Source: an uncultured Collinsella sp.
GTDB lineage: Bacteria > Actinomycetota > Coriobacteriia > Coriobacteriales > Coriobacteriaceae
Direction of reading: 5' to 3'
Length of the DNA: 23,509 nucleotides
NCBI GenBank assembly: GCA_958453935.1
Contig: CAUDZT010000036.1
Location: forward strand, 1-23,509
Shown one piece after another: positions 6,719 through 15,187 of this stretch (position 1 is its first letter; each line of letters begins with the position of its first letter). The notes beneath the pieces were generated by a model. That model had not been told where the DNA came from. It worked only from the letters and a program-made list of their open reading frames with translations, and ran no database searches. A program made the position numbers and the translations under genes.

Positions 6719-8440
6719 TTAACGGCGGGCCGCCTTAACAAGCTCGGCAACCTTGGCGACGACCTCGTCAATCGCCACGTCCTCGCGCTCGCCCGTGGCA
6801 CGGTCCTTGAGCTCAACGGTGCCATTCTTAAGGCCACGCTTGCCAAGCACCACCTGATACGGGAATCCCATAAGGTCGTTATCGGCAAACTTAAAGCCGG
6901 GACGCTCGTCACGGTCGTCGACGACGACCTCGATACCCTCGGCGCACAAGCCCTCGACGATTTGGTCGCAGACGGTTGCGCACTCCTCCTTCTTGGGATC
7001 GAGCGGAATCACAGCGACCTCGTACGGGGCAACGGAAACCGGCCAGACGATACCGTGCTCGTCGTTGTGCTGCTCCACGACGGCAGCAAGCGAGCGGGAC
7101 ACGCCCACGCCGTAGCAACCCATGATAAGCGGCTTCTCCTTGCCGTCCTCGTCCATAAAGGTGGCGCCCATGGCCTCGGAATACTTGGTACCCAGCTGGA
7201 AGACCTGCGAGACCTCGATGCCGCGAGCAGCAGAGAGCGGCTTGCCGCAGTGCGGGCAGGGATCGCCGGCAACGACGGTGACCAGATCTGCCCACTCATC
7301 GACGGTAAAGTCGCGCTCGGGGCAGGCACCGGTAAAGTGATAATCGACCTCGTTGGCACCGCAGGCCCACTGCTTGGACTCGCGCAGGCTCTCGTCGCAC
7401 ACCAGACGGATGCCCTCGGGCAAGTTAACCGGTCCGATAAAGCCCTTGTGCAGACCGTAGGTCTGGAGCTCCTCATCAGTCATCATGCGATAGGCCTTGC
7501 CAAAGACATGCTCGGCCTTGCAATCGTTGAGCTCGTGGTCGCCCGGAACAATGGCCACGACGGGCTTGCCCTCGGCGTCGAGGAGTGCCAGAGACTTGCG
7601 CGTGCCGTTCTCGGGGAAGCCGAAGAACTTTGCAACGGCCTCGATGGTGCCCATGCCCGGAGTCTCGACCTTGGTAAGCGTACCGTCGCCAGGACCCTCG
7701 GTCACAACGACCTTGGTGCTTGCGGCCTCATCGTCGGCAGCGAAGCCGCAATCGTCGCAGTAGACGAGCGAAGCCTCGCCAGCGTCGGCCAAAGCCATGT
7801 ACTCGACGGAGGTATCGCCACCGATCTCGCCGGAGTCGGCGACAACGGGCAGAGCCTTGATGTAGCAGCGCTCGCAAATGTTGGCATAGGCCTGCTTCAT
7901 CTTGTCGTACTCCTCCTGCAGGCTCTCCTGCGTAGCAGAGAAGCTGTAGGCGTCCTTCATGATGAACTCGCGACCGCGCATCAGGCCAAAACGGGGACGG
8001 AACTCGTCGCGGAACTTATCCTGGATGTGATAAAGGTTCACTGGCAGCTGCTTGTAGGAACGCAACTCATTGCGCACCAGGGCAGTCACGGTCTCCTCGT
8101 GCGTGGGTCCGAGCACAAACTCGCGGCCGTGGCGGTCATCAAAGCGCACAAGCTCCTTGCCATAGGCATCGATACGGCCGGACTCACGCCACAGCTCGGC
8201 ATCGACCATGATGGGCATCATGAGCTCCTGAGCACCGGCGGCATCCATCTCGTCGCGCACGATGTTCTCGATCTTGCGGATCGAGCGCCAAGCGAGCGGC
8301 AGATAGGAATACAGGCCGGCGGCCTCCTTGCGGATCATGCCAGCGCGAAGCAGCAGACGGTGGCTCGCTAGCTCGGCATCCGCCGGATCCTCTTTGAGCG
8401 TCGGCGCATAGAGCTTAGACATATACATTGCTCGGGTCAT
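6719..8440 (-). CDS. proS: Prolyl-tRNA synthetase (bacterial type with editing domain)
   Basis: Charges tRNA-Pro with proline in the cytoplasm. The 573 residues equal the usual bacterial-type ProRS length, which includes an editing (INS) domain between motifs 2 and 3. Class II features are visible: the TxE loop in GPTHEET (about 111-117), motif 2 in FRDEFRPRFGLMRGREF (about 143-159), the insertion domain at about 220-400 and motif 3 in GCYGVGVSRSLAA (about 440-452). The ATG at 8440 directly follows the ispG stop (TAAATG) and has AGGAGA 5-6 nt upstream, favouring this start over the internal Met at residues 5 and 7. It is the last gene of the operon and is followed by a terminator. Confidence 0.97.
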   Translation of the reverse strand: MTRAMYMSKLYAPTLKEDPADAELASHRLLLRAGMIRKEAAGLYSYLPLAWRSIRKIENIVRDEMDAAGAQELMMPIMVDAELWRESGRIDAYGKELVRFDDRHGREFVLGPTHEETVTALVRNELRSYKQLPVNLYHIQDKFRDEFRPRFGLMRGREFIMKDAYSFSATQESLQEEYDKMKQAYANICERCYIKALPVVADSGEIGGDTSVEYMALADAGEASLVYCDDCGFAADDEAASTKVVVTEGPGDGTLTKVETPGMGTIEAVAKFFGFPENGTRKSLALLDAEGKPVVAIVPGDHELNDCKAEHVFGKAYRMMTDEELQTYGLHKGFIGPVNLPEGIRLVCDESLRESKQWACGANEVDYHFTGACPERDFTVDEWADLVTVVAGDPCPHCGKPLSAARGIEVSQVFQLGTKYSEAMGATFMDEDGKEKPLIMGCYGVGVSRSLAAVVEQHNDEHGIVWPVSVAPYEVAVIPLDPKKEECATVCDQIVEGLCAEGIEVVVDDRDERPGFKFADNDLMGFPYQVVLGKRGLKNGTVELKDRATGEREDVAIDEVVAKVAELVKAARR

Positions 8441-9523
8441 TTATTTCTCCTCAATAAGTTTGTCGACCTCGGCCATAAGCGCGTCGACAATTTGATCCTC
8501 AGCTACTTTACCAATGATCTGGCCATGCGAAAAGAGCAGGCCCTGACCACGTCCGCAGGCAACACCCAGGTCGGCGTCAGATGCCTCTCCGGGGCCGTTG
8601 ACCGCACATCCCATCACGGCGATCGAAAGCGGCGCGGAATAGTTCTTAAGCCGCTCGGTGACCTCCTCGGCGATGGGAATCAGGTTAACCTGGCAGCGGG
8701 CGCACGTGGGGCACGAGACAATCTCGGGACCACGGCGACGCAGGCCCAGCGACTGTAGAATTCCCCAGGCGACCGGCGGCTCCTCAACCGGATCGGCCGT
8801 GAGCGACACACGCATGGTGTCACCGATGCCTTCGGAAAGCAAGATACCCAAGCCTACAGAGCTCTTGATGGTGCCCTGAAGCTTGGTCCCCGCCTCCGTC
8901 ACGCCCAGGTGGAGCGGAACATGCGGTATCTCGCGCGACAGGGCGCGATAGGTATCAAGTGTCGTCTGTACGCTATGGGCCTTGGCGGATAGCACGATGT
9001 TGGTAAACCCACGGTCCTCAAAGTGCCGCACAAAGCGTTCGCTCGACATCACGAGCTTTTCGGGCTGCGTGAGGTCGTCGCGCTCGGCAATATCTTGCTC
9101 AAGCGAGCCCGCGTTCACGCCAATGCGAATCGCGCAGCCCGCGGCACCCGCGGCATCGATGACGGCATCGACCTTAGCCCAATCGCCGATATTGCCGGGG
9201 TTGATGCGCAGCTTAGAGGCACCAGCCTCGACAGCGCCAATGGCAAGCTTATGGTTAAAATGGATATCGGCGACGATTGGCACCGGAGACTCGGCACAAA
9301 TCGTGCGAAAGCCCTCGAGCGCAGCCTCGGTAGGCACGCTCACGCGCACGATATCGCAGCCAGCCTGCGCCAACGCGCACACTTGCGCAAGCGTTGCCTG
9401 GGCATCAGCAGTATCGGTGCAGGTCATAGACTGAACCACGACCGGAGCGCCACCACCGATCTGCACGCCGCCCACATGCACGGGGCGCGTCAACTCGCGA
9501 GGCAAAGGATGGGATAAAGACAA
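8441..9523 (-). CDS. ispG: 4-hydroxy-3-methylbut-2-en-1-yl diphosphate synthase (flavodoxin-type) IspG
   Basis: Converts ME-cPP to HMBPP, the penultimate MEP-pathway step toward isoprenoid precursors, using a [4Fe-4S] cluster. With the start used here the 360 residues keep the family layout: TIM barrel (about 10-250), then the cluster ligands CPTC (C271, C274), GCAVNGPGE (C306) and E313, one residue away from the E. coli numbering (C270, C273, C305, E312). The frame continues upstream to 9691, but that part overlaps rseP. The start is a TTG at 9523 with AGGGGAG 8 nt upstream; a GTG at 9532 (363 residues) is possible but touches the Shine-Dalgarno. The gene follows rseP closely and abuts proS. 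In the operon it shares the pathway with dxr and supplies uppS. Confidence 0.93.
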   Translation of the reverse strand: MSLSHPLPRELTRPVHVGGVQIGGGAPVVVQSMTCTDTADAQATLAQVCALAQAGCDIVRVSVPTEAALEGFRTICAESPVPIVADIHFNHKLAIGAVEAGASKLRINPGNIGDWAKVDAVIDAAGAAGCAIRIGVNAGSLEQDIAERDDLTQPEKLVMSSERFVRHFEDRGFTNIVLSAKAHSVQTTLDTYRALSREIPHVPLHLGVTEAGTKLQGTIKSSVGLGILLSEGIGDTMRVSLTADPVEEPPVAWGILQSLGLRRRGPEIVSCPTCARCQVNLIPIAEEVTERLKNYSAPLSIAVMGCAVNGPGEASDADLGVACGRGQGLLFSHGQIIGKVAEDQIVDALMAEVDKLIEEK

Positions 9524-9536
9524 TCCAAACACTCCC

Positions 9537-10897
9537 CTACAGAATAAATCGAAGGATGTCGGAACGAAGCATATAGACAAACAGCAGTGCAAAGAGCGCG
9601 ATGCCGACATAGCTGACGATTGTCTGCACTTTGAGCGACAGCTCGCGGCCCGCAATCTTTTGAATGATCTCGATGACCAGCTTGCCGCCATCGAGCGGTG
9701 GGATGGGCAGCAGGTTCATAAAGCCAAGCGAGAACGAAATGAGGGCGGCAAAGGAAAGGAACGTGGCAGGGCCGGCAGCAGCGGCCTGTGAGGACATAAC
9801 GCTAATACCCACGATCGAAGAAGACTGATCGAGAATCTCCATCGTATGCTGCGGCTGGAGCAGGCGCATCACGCCATCCGCTGTCTGCACGACATAGGAG
9901 AACGACAGGCGAGCCGACGTGATGGGGTCTAAACGGACCACCTGCGTAGAGGCATACACACCTAGGCGCTCGTCCTCTTTGAGCGCAACCGTGGTCGAAT
10001 GCTGCTTGCCGTCACGCTCGTACTCGATGGCGATATCGTCCTTACCGGCAGCCTTGCCGATGGCATCGTAGACATCCATCCAAGTGGAACATGAGACACC
10101 GTCAACCGAAAGGATCGCGTCACCGCCCTCGATACCCGCCTTGGCGGCAATAGACCCCTCGTCAACCTGACCGATCACGTTGGTATCCATCGGCACGGTG
10201 ACACCCGCAATGGAATAGATGCTCATAAGGAGCAAAAAACCCGTCAAGATATTGACGATAATGCCCGCGAGCAGCATAAAGGCGCGCTTGAGAAAGCCTT
10301 GGCCAAGATAGGTGTGCGAGCGCTCTTGCGCAAGGAACTCGGCCTCGCCGCACGGCAGCTCCCACACATCGCCCTCGGCAGTCGCATGTTCGCGATCGAA
10401 ACGGCGACCATCAAAGGTGGTATAGCCTGCCTTGTCTCGCGGCAACGTCTGATATTTGGTGGGATAGTAGCTCGGCGAGGGCTTCTCCCCTTCCTCATAC
10501 CAGGGCGCGATGGAGCCCCAGCCAAGCAACAGGGCGCATGCCTCGAGCACATCCTCCTCGGAAAGCTCGAGCTCGACAGCAAGGTCGGCCACGGTCACGC
10601 GACCATGACGATAGATAGCCGCGAGCACGCGGTCGGCGCACGAAACATCGGTCGGATCCATACCGCAGATGGCAGCGTAGCCACCCAGCAGCAGCGGGGT
10701 CACGCCAAACTTGGTTCCAATGCGACGCGACGTGTAATGGATGTCAAAGCGGCACGGCAGACCCAAAAAGAACTCGGTCACACGGACGCCGCAGGCGCGC
10801 GCCGCCAAAAAGTGGCCGCCCTCGTGCAAAAACACGAGGACGGAAAGCATCAGCAGGCCCCAAAAGACCGATGAGAGAACGCTCAGAACAGTATCCA
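9537..10897 (-). CDS. rseP: Site-2 (M50) intramembrane metalloprotease RseP-like, with HTH-like insertion
   Basis: Membrane zinc protease that cuts regulatory substrates such as anti-sigma factors or signal-peptide remnants within the membrane. Numbering from the TTG at 10913 (458 residues), visible parts are TM1 with HEGGH (30-34), LLLGGY (75-79), TM2 (about 211-236), one PDZ domain (about 245-320), and LLPIPPLDGG (401-410) with the third zinc ligand D408 before the last TM. Between GGY and TM2 there are about 130 residues instead of the usual few dozen; part of this (about 92-140) reads as a winged-helix-like unit (DRVLAAIYRHGRVTVADLAV). The start is uncertain: ATG at 10897 (453 residues, used here) lies 15 nt from AAGGA, while the TTG at 10913 nearly touches it. 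Sits between dxr and ispG, as rasP follows dxr in B. subtilis. The symbol is by family. Confidence 0.9.
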
Positions 10898-10923
10898 TAA
10901 AACGAAAAAGCAATCCTTATGGG

Positions 10924-12111
10924 TTAGGAACGGGTTGCGGCGAGCACCTGCGCAGCCTTTTCACGCGCCCACGCATCGATGTCGCGAAGCTGCTCAAACG
11001 AATCGACCACCTGCATATCGTGGGCGTCCATGCAGGATTCCACAATGCGATCGATATCGGTAAAGCTGCAGCCATCGTGCAGGAAGGCATCGACGGCGAC
11101 CTCGTTGGCGGCATTGAGCACGCACGGCATGGTGCCACCCGTCTTGCCGGCACGCTCGGCCAGTGCCAGACAGCGGAAGGTATCCATGTCGGCAGCATCA
11201 AACGTGAGCTGCCCCAGCTCGCGGAAATCGATACGAGGCGCCGGAGTATCCCAACGCTCGGGATACGAGAACGCGAACTGGATGGGAATACGCATGTCGG
11301 ATGCACCGAGATGCGCCATCACGGAGCCGTCGGCGAACTCGACCATAGAGTGAATCTTGGACTGACGCTGCACGACCACGTTAATGAAATCGAGGTCGCA
11401 GTTAAACAGATGCATGGCCTCAATGCGCTCCAGGCCCTTGTTCATGAGGGTGGCGGAGTCAATGGTAATCTTGGCACCCATGGCCCACGTGGGATGCGCG
11501 AGGGCATCGGCACGCGTCACGCGATCGAGCTCGTCGCGCGTGCGGCCAAAGAACGGACCGCCCGAGCAGGTGAGCCAAATGCAGTGGGCCTCGCGCGGGT
11601 TCTCCCCCAGATAGCACTGGTAGATGGCGGAATGCTCAGAGTCGACCGGAATAAGCTGGCCCGGTTGTGCCAACGGCATAAGCAAGTCGCCACCGACGAC
11701 GAGGGACTCCTTGTTGGCAAGGGCAAGGCGCTTATTCGAGGTCAAGGCCGCATGGCTCGCCTCGAGACCGGCAGCGCCCACAATAGCGACAAGCACGCAG
11801 TCGACATCGTCGCGATGCGCGAGCTCGCAAACCGCCTGCGCGCCAACGCCGAGCTTCGTTCCCTCGGGCAACTCCTGCAGCACGGCGTCATCGCCATGAT
11901 CGACATCGGCCACGGCAACCGCCGGAACCGAGAACTCGCGGGCAGCGGCAACGAGCTCGGAGGTACTGGAGTTAACGGACAGCGCCGTCACCTGCAGGCG
12001 ATCGGCATGCTGGCGGCACACATCGAGCGCCTGGGTGCCGATAGAGCCCGTACAACCCAGGATGGCAACGCGAAGGCGTCCATCGGGGCCATACGTCGTC
12101 TGGAAGGACAT
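10924..12111 (-). CDS. dxr: 1-deoxy-D-xylulose 5-phosphate reductoisomerase
   Basis: NADPH-dependent rearrangement and reduction of DXP to MEP, the first committed step of the MEP isoprenoid pathway and the target of fosmidomycin. The 395 residues are typical. Visible features are the NADPH-binding GCTGSIGTQALDV (19-31), NKESLVVGG (133-141), metal ligands in PVDSEHSAIYQ (D157, E159), substrate-binding SGGPF (183-187) and GAKITIDSATLMNKGLE (212-228, third metal ligand E228). Its ATG overlaps the cdsA stop by one base (TAATG), indicating translational coupling, and rseP follows after about 26 bp. Confidence 0.97.
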   Translation of the reverse strand: MSFQTTYGPDGRLRVAILGCTGSIGTQALDVCRQHADRLQVTALSVNSSTSELVAAAREFSVPAVAVADVDHGDDAVLQELPEGTKLGVGAQAVCELAHRDDVDCVLVAIVGAAGLEASHAALTSNKRLALANKESLVVGGDLLMPLAQPGQLIPVDSEHSAIYQCYLGENPREAHCIWLTCSGGPFFGRTRDELDRVTRADALAHPTWAMGAKITIDSATLMNKGLERIEAMHLFNCDLDFINVVVQRQSKIHSMVEFADGSVMAHLGASDMRIPIQFAFSYPERWDTPAPRIDFRELGQLTFDAADMDTFRCLALAERAGKTGGTMPCVLNAANEVAVDAFLHDGCSFTDIDRIVESCMDAHDMQVVDSFEQLRDIDAWAREKAAQVLAATRS

Positions 12112-13010
12112 TACAGCACGCCTCCGATCATCAGCAACAGCTGCGCGGTGATGCAGCCGAAGATAAGCGAATCGCTACGATCGAGCATTCCGCCGTGGCC
12201 CGGGATAAGGTTGCCGGAATCTTTGACGCCCACACCGCGCTTGATGCGCGACTCGATAAGGTCGCCGATAACGCCCAGAATGGACACGACCACGCCGCAC
12301 AGCAGCGCATAGGGCAGGCTGAGCTTGTAGAAGTGCGTCGCCCACAGGATGAGCCAAATCAAAACCGAGCCCAAGATGCCGCCGGCAAACCCCTCCCAGC
12401 TCTTTTTGGGAGAGATCTTGGGAACCATCTTGTGCTTGCCGATACGGCTGCCCACGATGTAGGCAAACGAATCGGAGACCCAAAGGGACGCGCAAACGCC
12501 CACTGAAAGCAGGGCGCCGGCAAAACCGGGCACGGCATCGCGCAGCAGCACGATAGCCGACAGCATAAAGCCAGTGTAGATGGGACCCATGAGCGTCACG
12601 GCCACATCAGAGATGCGGGTACGCGGCGACCAGACATACCAAATGCCCACAGCGAGCATCAAGGCAAAAAGCAGGGCATTCAGCAACATCGAATCGCCCA
12701 ACGCCGACAGCGGAAAGAGTATGGCGGCAGCGATACCCATGCGCTCGTTAGCCATCTTGCCATCGAGCCTTGTCATACGGAAAAACTCATAGCAGCACAG
12801 ACCGCTCATGACAGAAACAAAGATGGCCGTGGGCACGATACCCAAAACCAGGCACAGGATAAAGACAACGGCGTAGACGATACCGGCGGCGGCACGGGTA
12901 ATAAAGCCCGCCAGCCACGAACCGGTGCCGCTCTTCGCTGCAGGCGCTCCCGCAGTGGCAGCTTTGCGCACAGGCGTCTTGGGAGCAGATGCCTTGGGAC
13001 GATCGGACAC
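12111..13010 (-). CDS. cdsA: Phosphatidate cytidylyltransferase (CDP-diglyceride synthase)
   Basis: Makes CDP-diacylglycerol from phosphatidate and CTP at the cytoplasmic membrane, the branch point to phospholipids. The 299 residues have about eight hydrophobic segments and end with the family signature SRIKRGVGVKDSGNL then IPGHGGMLDR (254-278), including the metal-binding aspartates; PKKSWEG precedes it. An unusual basic, Ala/Lys/Pro-rich cytoplasmic tail of about 32 residues comes before the first membrane segment. The start is GTG, with GAGGAGG 7-8 nt upstream, lying 2 nt after the uppS stop. It lies between uppS and dxr, the conserved order. Confidence 0.95.
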   Translation of the reverse strand: MSDRPKASAPKTPVRKAATAGAPAAKSGTGSWLAGFITRAAAGIVYAVVFILCLVLGIVPTAIFVSVMSGLCCYEFFRMTRLDGKMANERMGIAAAILFPLSALGDSMLLNALLFALMLAVGIWYVWSPRTRISDVAVTLMGPIYTGFMLSAIVLLRDAVPGFAGALLSVGVCASLWVSDSFAYIVGSRIGKHKMVPKISPKKSWEGFAGGILGSVLIWLILWATHFYKLSLPYALLCGVVVSILGVIGDLIESRIKRGVGVKDSGNLIPGHGGMLDRSDSLIFGCITAQLLLMIGGVL

Positions 13011-13012
13011 GA

Positions 13013-13807
13013 TTAAGCCTCCTCGGTCTTGCTCAGTCCACCAAACCTACGGTCACGGCCCTGATAGGCCAAAATGGCGTCGACAAGGCCCCAACGATCA
13101 AAGTCGGGCCAATAGGTATCGGTGACGTAGAATTCGGAATAAGCCACCTGCCACAACAGATAGTTCGAAAGGCGCAGCTCACCTGAGGTGCGAATCACAA
13201 GCTCAGGATCGGGAAGGCCGGCGGTATAGAGGTGGGAAGCCACCATGTCGTCATCAATTGCGGCAGGATCGATCTTACCGGCGGCAGCGTCGAGTGCAAT
13301 CTGACGGACAGCGCGGGTAATCTCGGCACGCGCGCCGTAGTTGACGGCAAGCGCCAGCGTCATACCGGTGTGATCGGCGCACTCGGCAAGACCGCGTTCA
13401 AAAACGTCGCGGGTCTTCTTGGGCAGCGCGGAAATGTCGCCCAAAAAGACAACACGCACATTTTCGCGCTTCAGAAGCGGCAGCTCGTCGATAAACGTCT
13501 TGGCAAACAGATGCATCAAGACGTTGACCTCATGCTGCGGACGGTTCCAGTTTTCGGTAGAAAACGCATAGGCAGAAAGCACGTCGACGCCCAGGCGCAC
13601 GCAGGCGGTAATGATCTCGCGCAGCGAGACGATACCTGCCTTATGACCCTCGGTGCGTGCAAGACCGCGCGACGTGGCCCAACGACCGTTGCCGTCCATG
13701 ATGCACGAGATATGGTGCGGAATGTTATTGAGGTCAAGGTCGGAAAAACCGACGCCCGCAGGGGCGTCGGCAAAGTACTCGACCAGTTTATGCTTGTCGT
13801 ATTGCAC
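13013..13807 (-). CDS. uppS: Isoprenyl transferase (undecaprenyl diphosphate synthase family)
   Basis: Adds isopentenyl units in cis to farnesyl diphosphate to make the lipid carrier for peptidoglycan and wall polymers. The 264 residues show the cis-prenyltransferase hallmarks: catalytic MDGNGRWA (D38), GHKAG and the C-terminal RTSGELRLSNYLLWQ plus AYSEFYVTD blocks that hold the pyrophosphate-binding arginines and the metal-binding glutamate. The start is GTG, one base after the frr stop, with GGAG about 7 nt upstream inside frr. It is fed by the dxr and ispG products made from the same operon. Chain length (C55) is assumed from the family. Confidence 0.95.
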   Translation of the reverse strand: MQYDKHKLVEYFADAPAGVGFSDLDLNNIPHHISCIMDGNGRWATSRGLARTEGHKAGIVSLREIITACVRLGVDVLSAYAFSTENWNRPQHEVNVLMHLFAKTFIDELPLLKRENVRVVFLGDISALPKKTRDVFERGLAECADHTGMTLALAVNYGARAEITRAVRQIALDAAAGKIDPAAIDDDMVASHLYTAGLPDPELVIRTSGELRLSNYLLWQVAYSEFYVTDTYWPDFDRWGLVDAILAYQGRDRRFGGLSKTEEA

Positions 13808-13808
13808 C

Positions 13809-14345
13809 TTAGATCTCCATGACCTCGGCTTCTTTTTCCTTCAGAAGCTCCTCGACCTTGGCGACATACTCATCGGTGTGCTTCTGGACCTTGGCCTGCT
13901 CGCGACGGACATCGTCCTCGGTGAGCTCCTCATCGCGCTCGAGCTTATTGTTGAAGTCGCGACGGATGTTACGGATAGACACCTTGGCCTGCTCGGCGTA
14001 CTCGCGGCACTCCTTGACGAGCTCGCGACGGCGCTCCTCAGTGGGGGCCGGGAACGGCAGACGAACGACGGTGCCATCGGAGTTGGGGGTAATGCCCAGA
14101 TCGGAAGCGCCGATGGCCTTGACGATAGCGTTGATGAGCGCCTTGTCCCACGGCTCGATGAGCAGCATGTGAGCCTCGGGGGTCTTGACGGCGGCAATCT
14201 GCGTGACCGGCGTGGGGACACCGTAATAATCAACGGTGATGTCGGACAGAATGTTGGCGTTGGCGCGACCGGTACGGACCTTGGAGAAGTTATGCTTGAG
14301 GGACTCGAGCGACTTGTCCATATGGGCGGTGATGTTCTCTGCCAT
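13809..14345 (-). CDS. frr: Ribosome recycling factor
   Basis: With EF-G it splits post-termination ribosomes. The 178 residues are slightly short of the usual 185 but complete: the three-helix bundle carries KVRTGRANANIL (about 22-33), the beta-rich domain VDYYGVPTPVTQIA follows, and the C-terminal helix is highly charged (ELTEDDVRREQAKVQKHTDE). The ATG lies 2 nt after the pyrH stop with AGGAG 8 nt upstream. The pyrH-frr pair is conserved across bacteria. Confidence 0.97.
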   Translation of the reverse strand: MAENITAHMDKSLESLKHNFSKVRTGRANANILSDITVDYYGVPTPVTQIAAVKTPEAHMLLIEPWDKALINAIVKAIGASDLGITPNSDGTVVRLPFPAPTEERRRELVKECREYAEQAKVSIRNIRRDFNNKLERDEELTEDDVRREQAKVQKHTDEYVAKVEELLKEKEAEVMEI

Positions 14346-14347
14346 GC

Positions 14348-15070
14348 TTAATTCTCCTGATAGACGAGCGTGCCGACGGGCTCACCCGCGAGCGCGCGCT
14401 TGACGGTGTCCTCGCCATCGATGTTGAGGACCAAAATAGGCATACGGTTATCCTGGCACAGTGCCGTAGCCGTGGAATCCATAACCTGCAGACCGCGGAC
14501 GAGAACCTCGTGATAGGTAATCTTGTCAAAACGGACGGCATCGGCGCACTTGACGGGATCCTTGTCGTAGATGCCGTCAACCTTTGTGGCTTTAATCAGA
14601 ATCTCGGCGCCGATCTCGCACGCACGAAGAGCCGCGGCGGTGTCGGTCGTAAAGTACGGATTGCCCGAACCGGCAGCGAAGATGACGACGTTGCCCTTGG
14701 ACAGATGGTTGATAGCGCGGCGACGAATATAGGGCTCGCAGATCTCGTTCATCTGGATAGCGCTCATCACGCGGCAGGGAACATCGTTGTGCTCGAAGGC
14801 ATCCTGCAGGGCGAGCGCGTTCATAACGGTTGCCAGCATGCCCATGTAGTCGGCCTGAGCACGCTCCATGCCACCGGCAGCGCCTGCCATGCCGCGGAAA
14901 ATATTGCCGCCGCCGACAACGACGCCGACCTCGTGGCCAACGGCGAGCAGCTCCTTGACCTGCTTGGCAAGATGGTCGGTAACCTTGGGGTCAATGCCAT
15001 ATTGGCCGTCGCCCATCAGTGCTTCGCCGGAAAGCTTAAGAAGCACGCGTTTATATCGGATGTCGGACAA
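14348..15070 (-). CDS. pyrH: UMP kinase
   Basis: Phosphorylates UMP to UDP, feeding RNA, DNA and UDP-sugar synthesis for the wall. The 240 residues fit the hexameric bacterial amino-acid-kinase-fold enzyme: KLSGEALMG (12-20), GGGNIFRG (about 53-60), VMNALALQDAF, VIFAAGSGNPYFTTDTAA and a TKVDGIYDKDP segment that marks PyrH. The start is TTG at 15070, preceded by AAAGGAGG with 8 nt spacing, a strong site that compensates for the weak start codon. It is the first gene of the operon, with its own extended -10 just upstream and the tsf terminator behind it. Confidence 0.97.
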   Translation of the reverse strand: MSDIRYKRVLLKLSGEALMGDGQYGIDPKVTDHLAKQVKELLAVGHEVGVVVGGGNIFRGMAGAAGGMERAQADYMGMLATVMNALALQDAFEHNDVPCRVMSAIQMNEICEPYIRRRAINHLSKGNVVIFAAGSGNPYFTTDTAAALRACEIGAEILIKATKVDGIYDKDPVKCADAVRFDKITYHEVLVRGLQVMDSTATALCQDNRMPILVLNIDGEDTVKRALAGEPVGTLVYQEN

Positions 15071-15099
15071 AGCGATCCTCCTTTAATTAGACTCTCAAT

Positions 15100-15108
15100 A
15101 TGATATCA
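15100..15108 (-). promoter_or_regulatory. Putative extended -10 promoter of the pyrH-proS operon
   Basis: On the minus strand TGATATCAT gives TATCAT (plus 15100-15105) with an upstream TGA, between the tsf terminator and pyrH. There is no clear -35. A start near 15093 leaves a short leader with the AAAGGAGG site. Confidence 0.4.
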
Positions 15109-15129
15109 AAGGCTTAACGGGGAGCCATG

Positions 15130-15164
15130 AAAAAGCAGGCTGTGAGTAAAACCCACAGCCTGCT
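15130..15164 (-). terminator. Rho-independent terminator after tsf
   Basis: On the minus strand AGCAGGCTGTG pairs perfectly with CACAGCCTGCT (plus 15134-15144 and 15154-15164) and is followed by TTTTT. It separates rpsB-tsf from the pyrH operon. Confidence 0.85.
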
Positions 15165-15187
15165 CATTACCAGCTACAAGAGCTTAT

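Noticed and set aside
6962..8371. Plus-strand 469-codon open frame opposite proS
   Set aside because: Antisense shadow of proS with no recognisable domain and no ribosome binding site; proS is certain.
10741..12312. Plus-strand 523-codon open frame across rseP, dxr and cdsA
   Set aside because: Antisense to three certain genes; composition (Arg/His/Gly-rich) is typical of such shadows.
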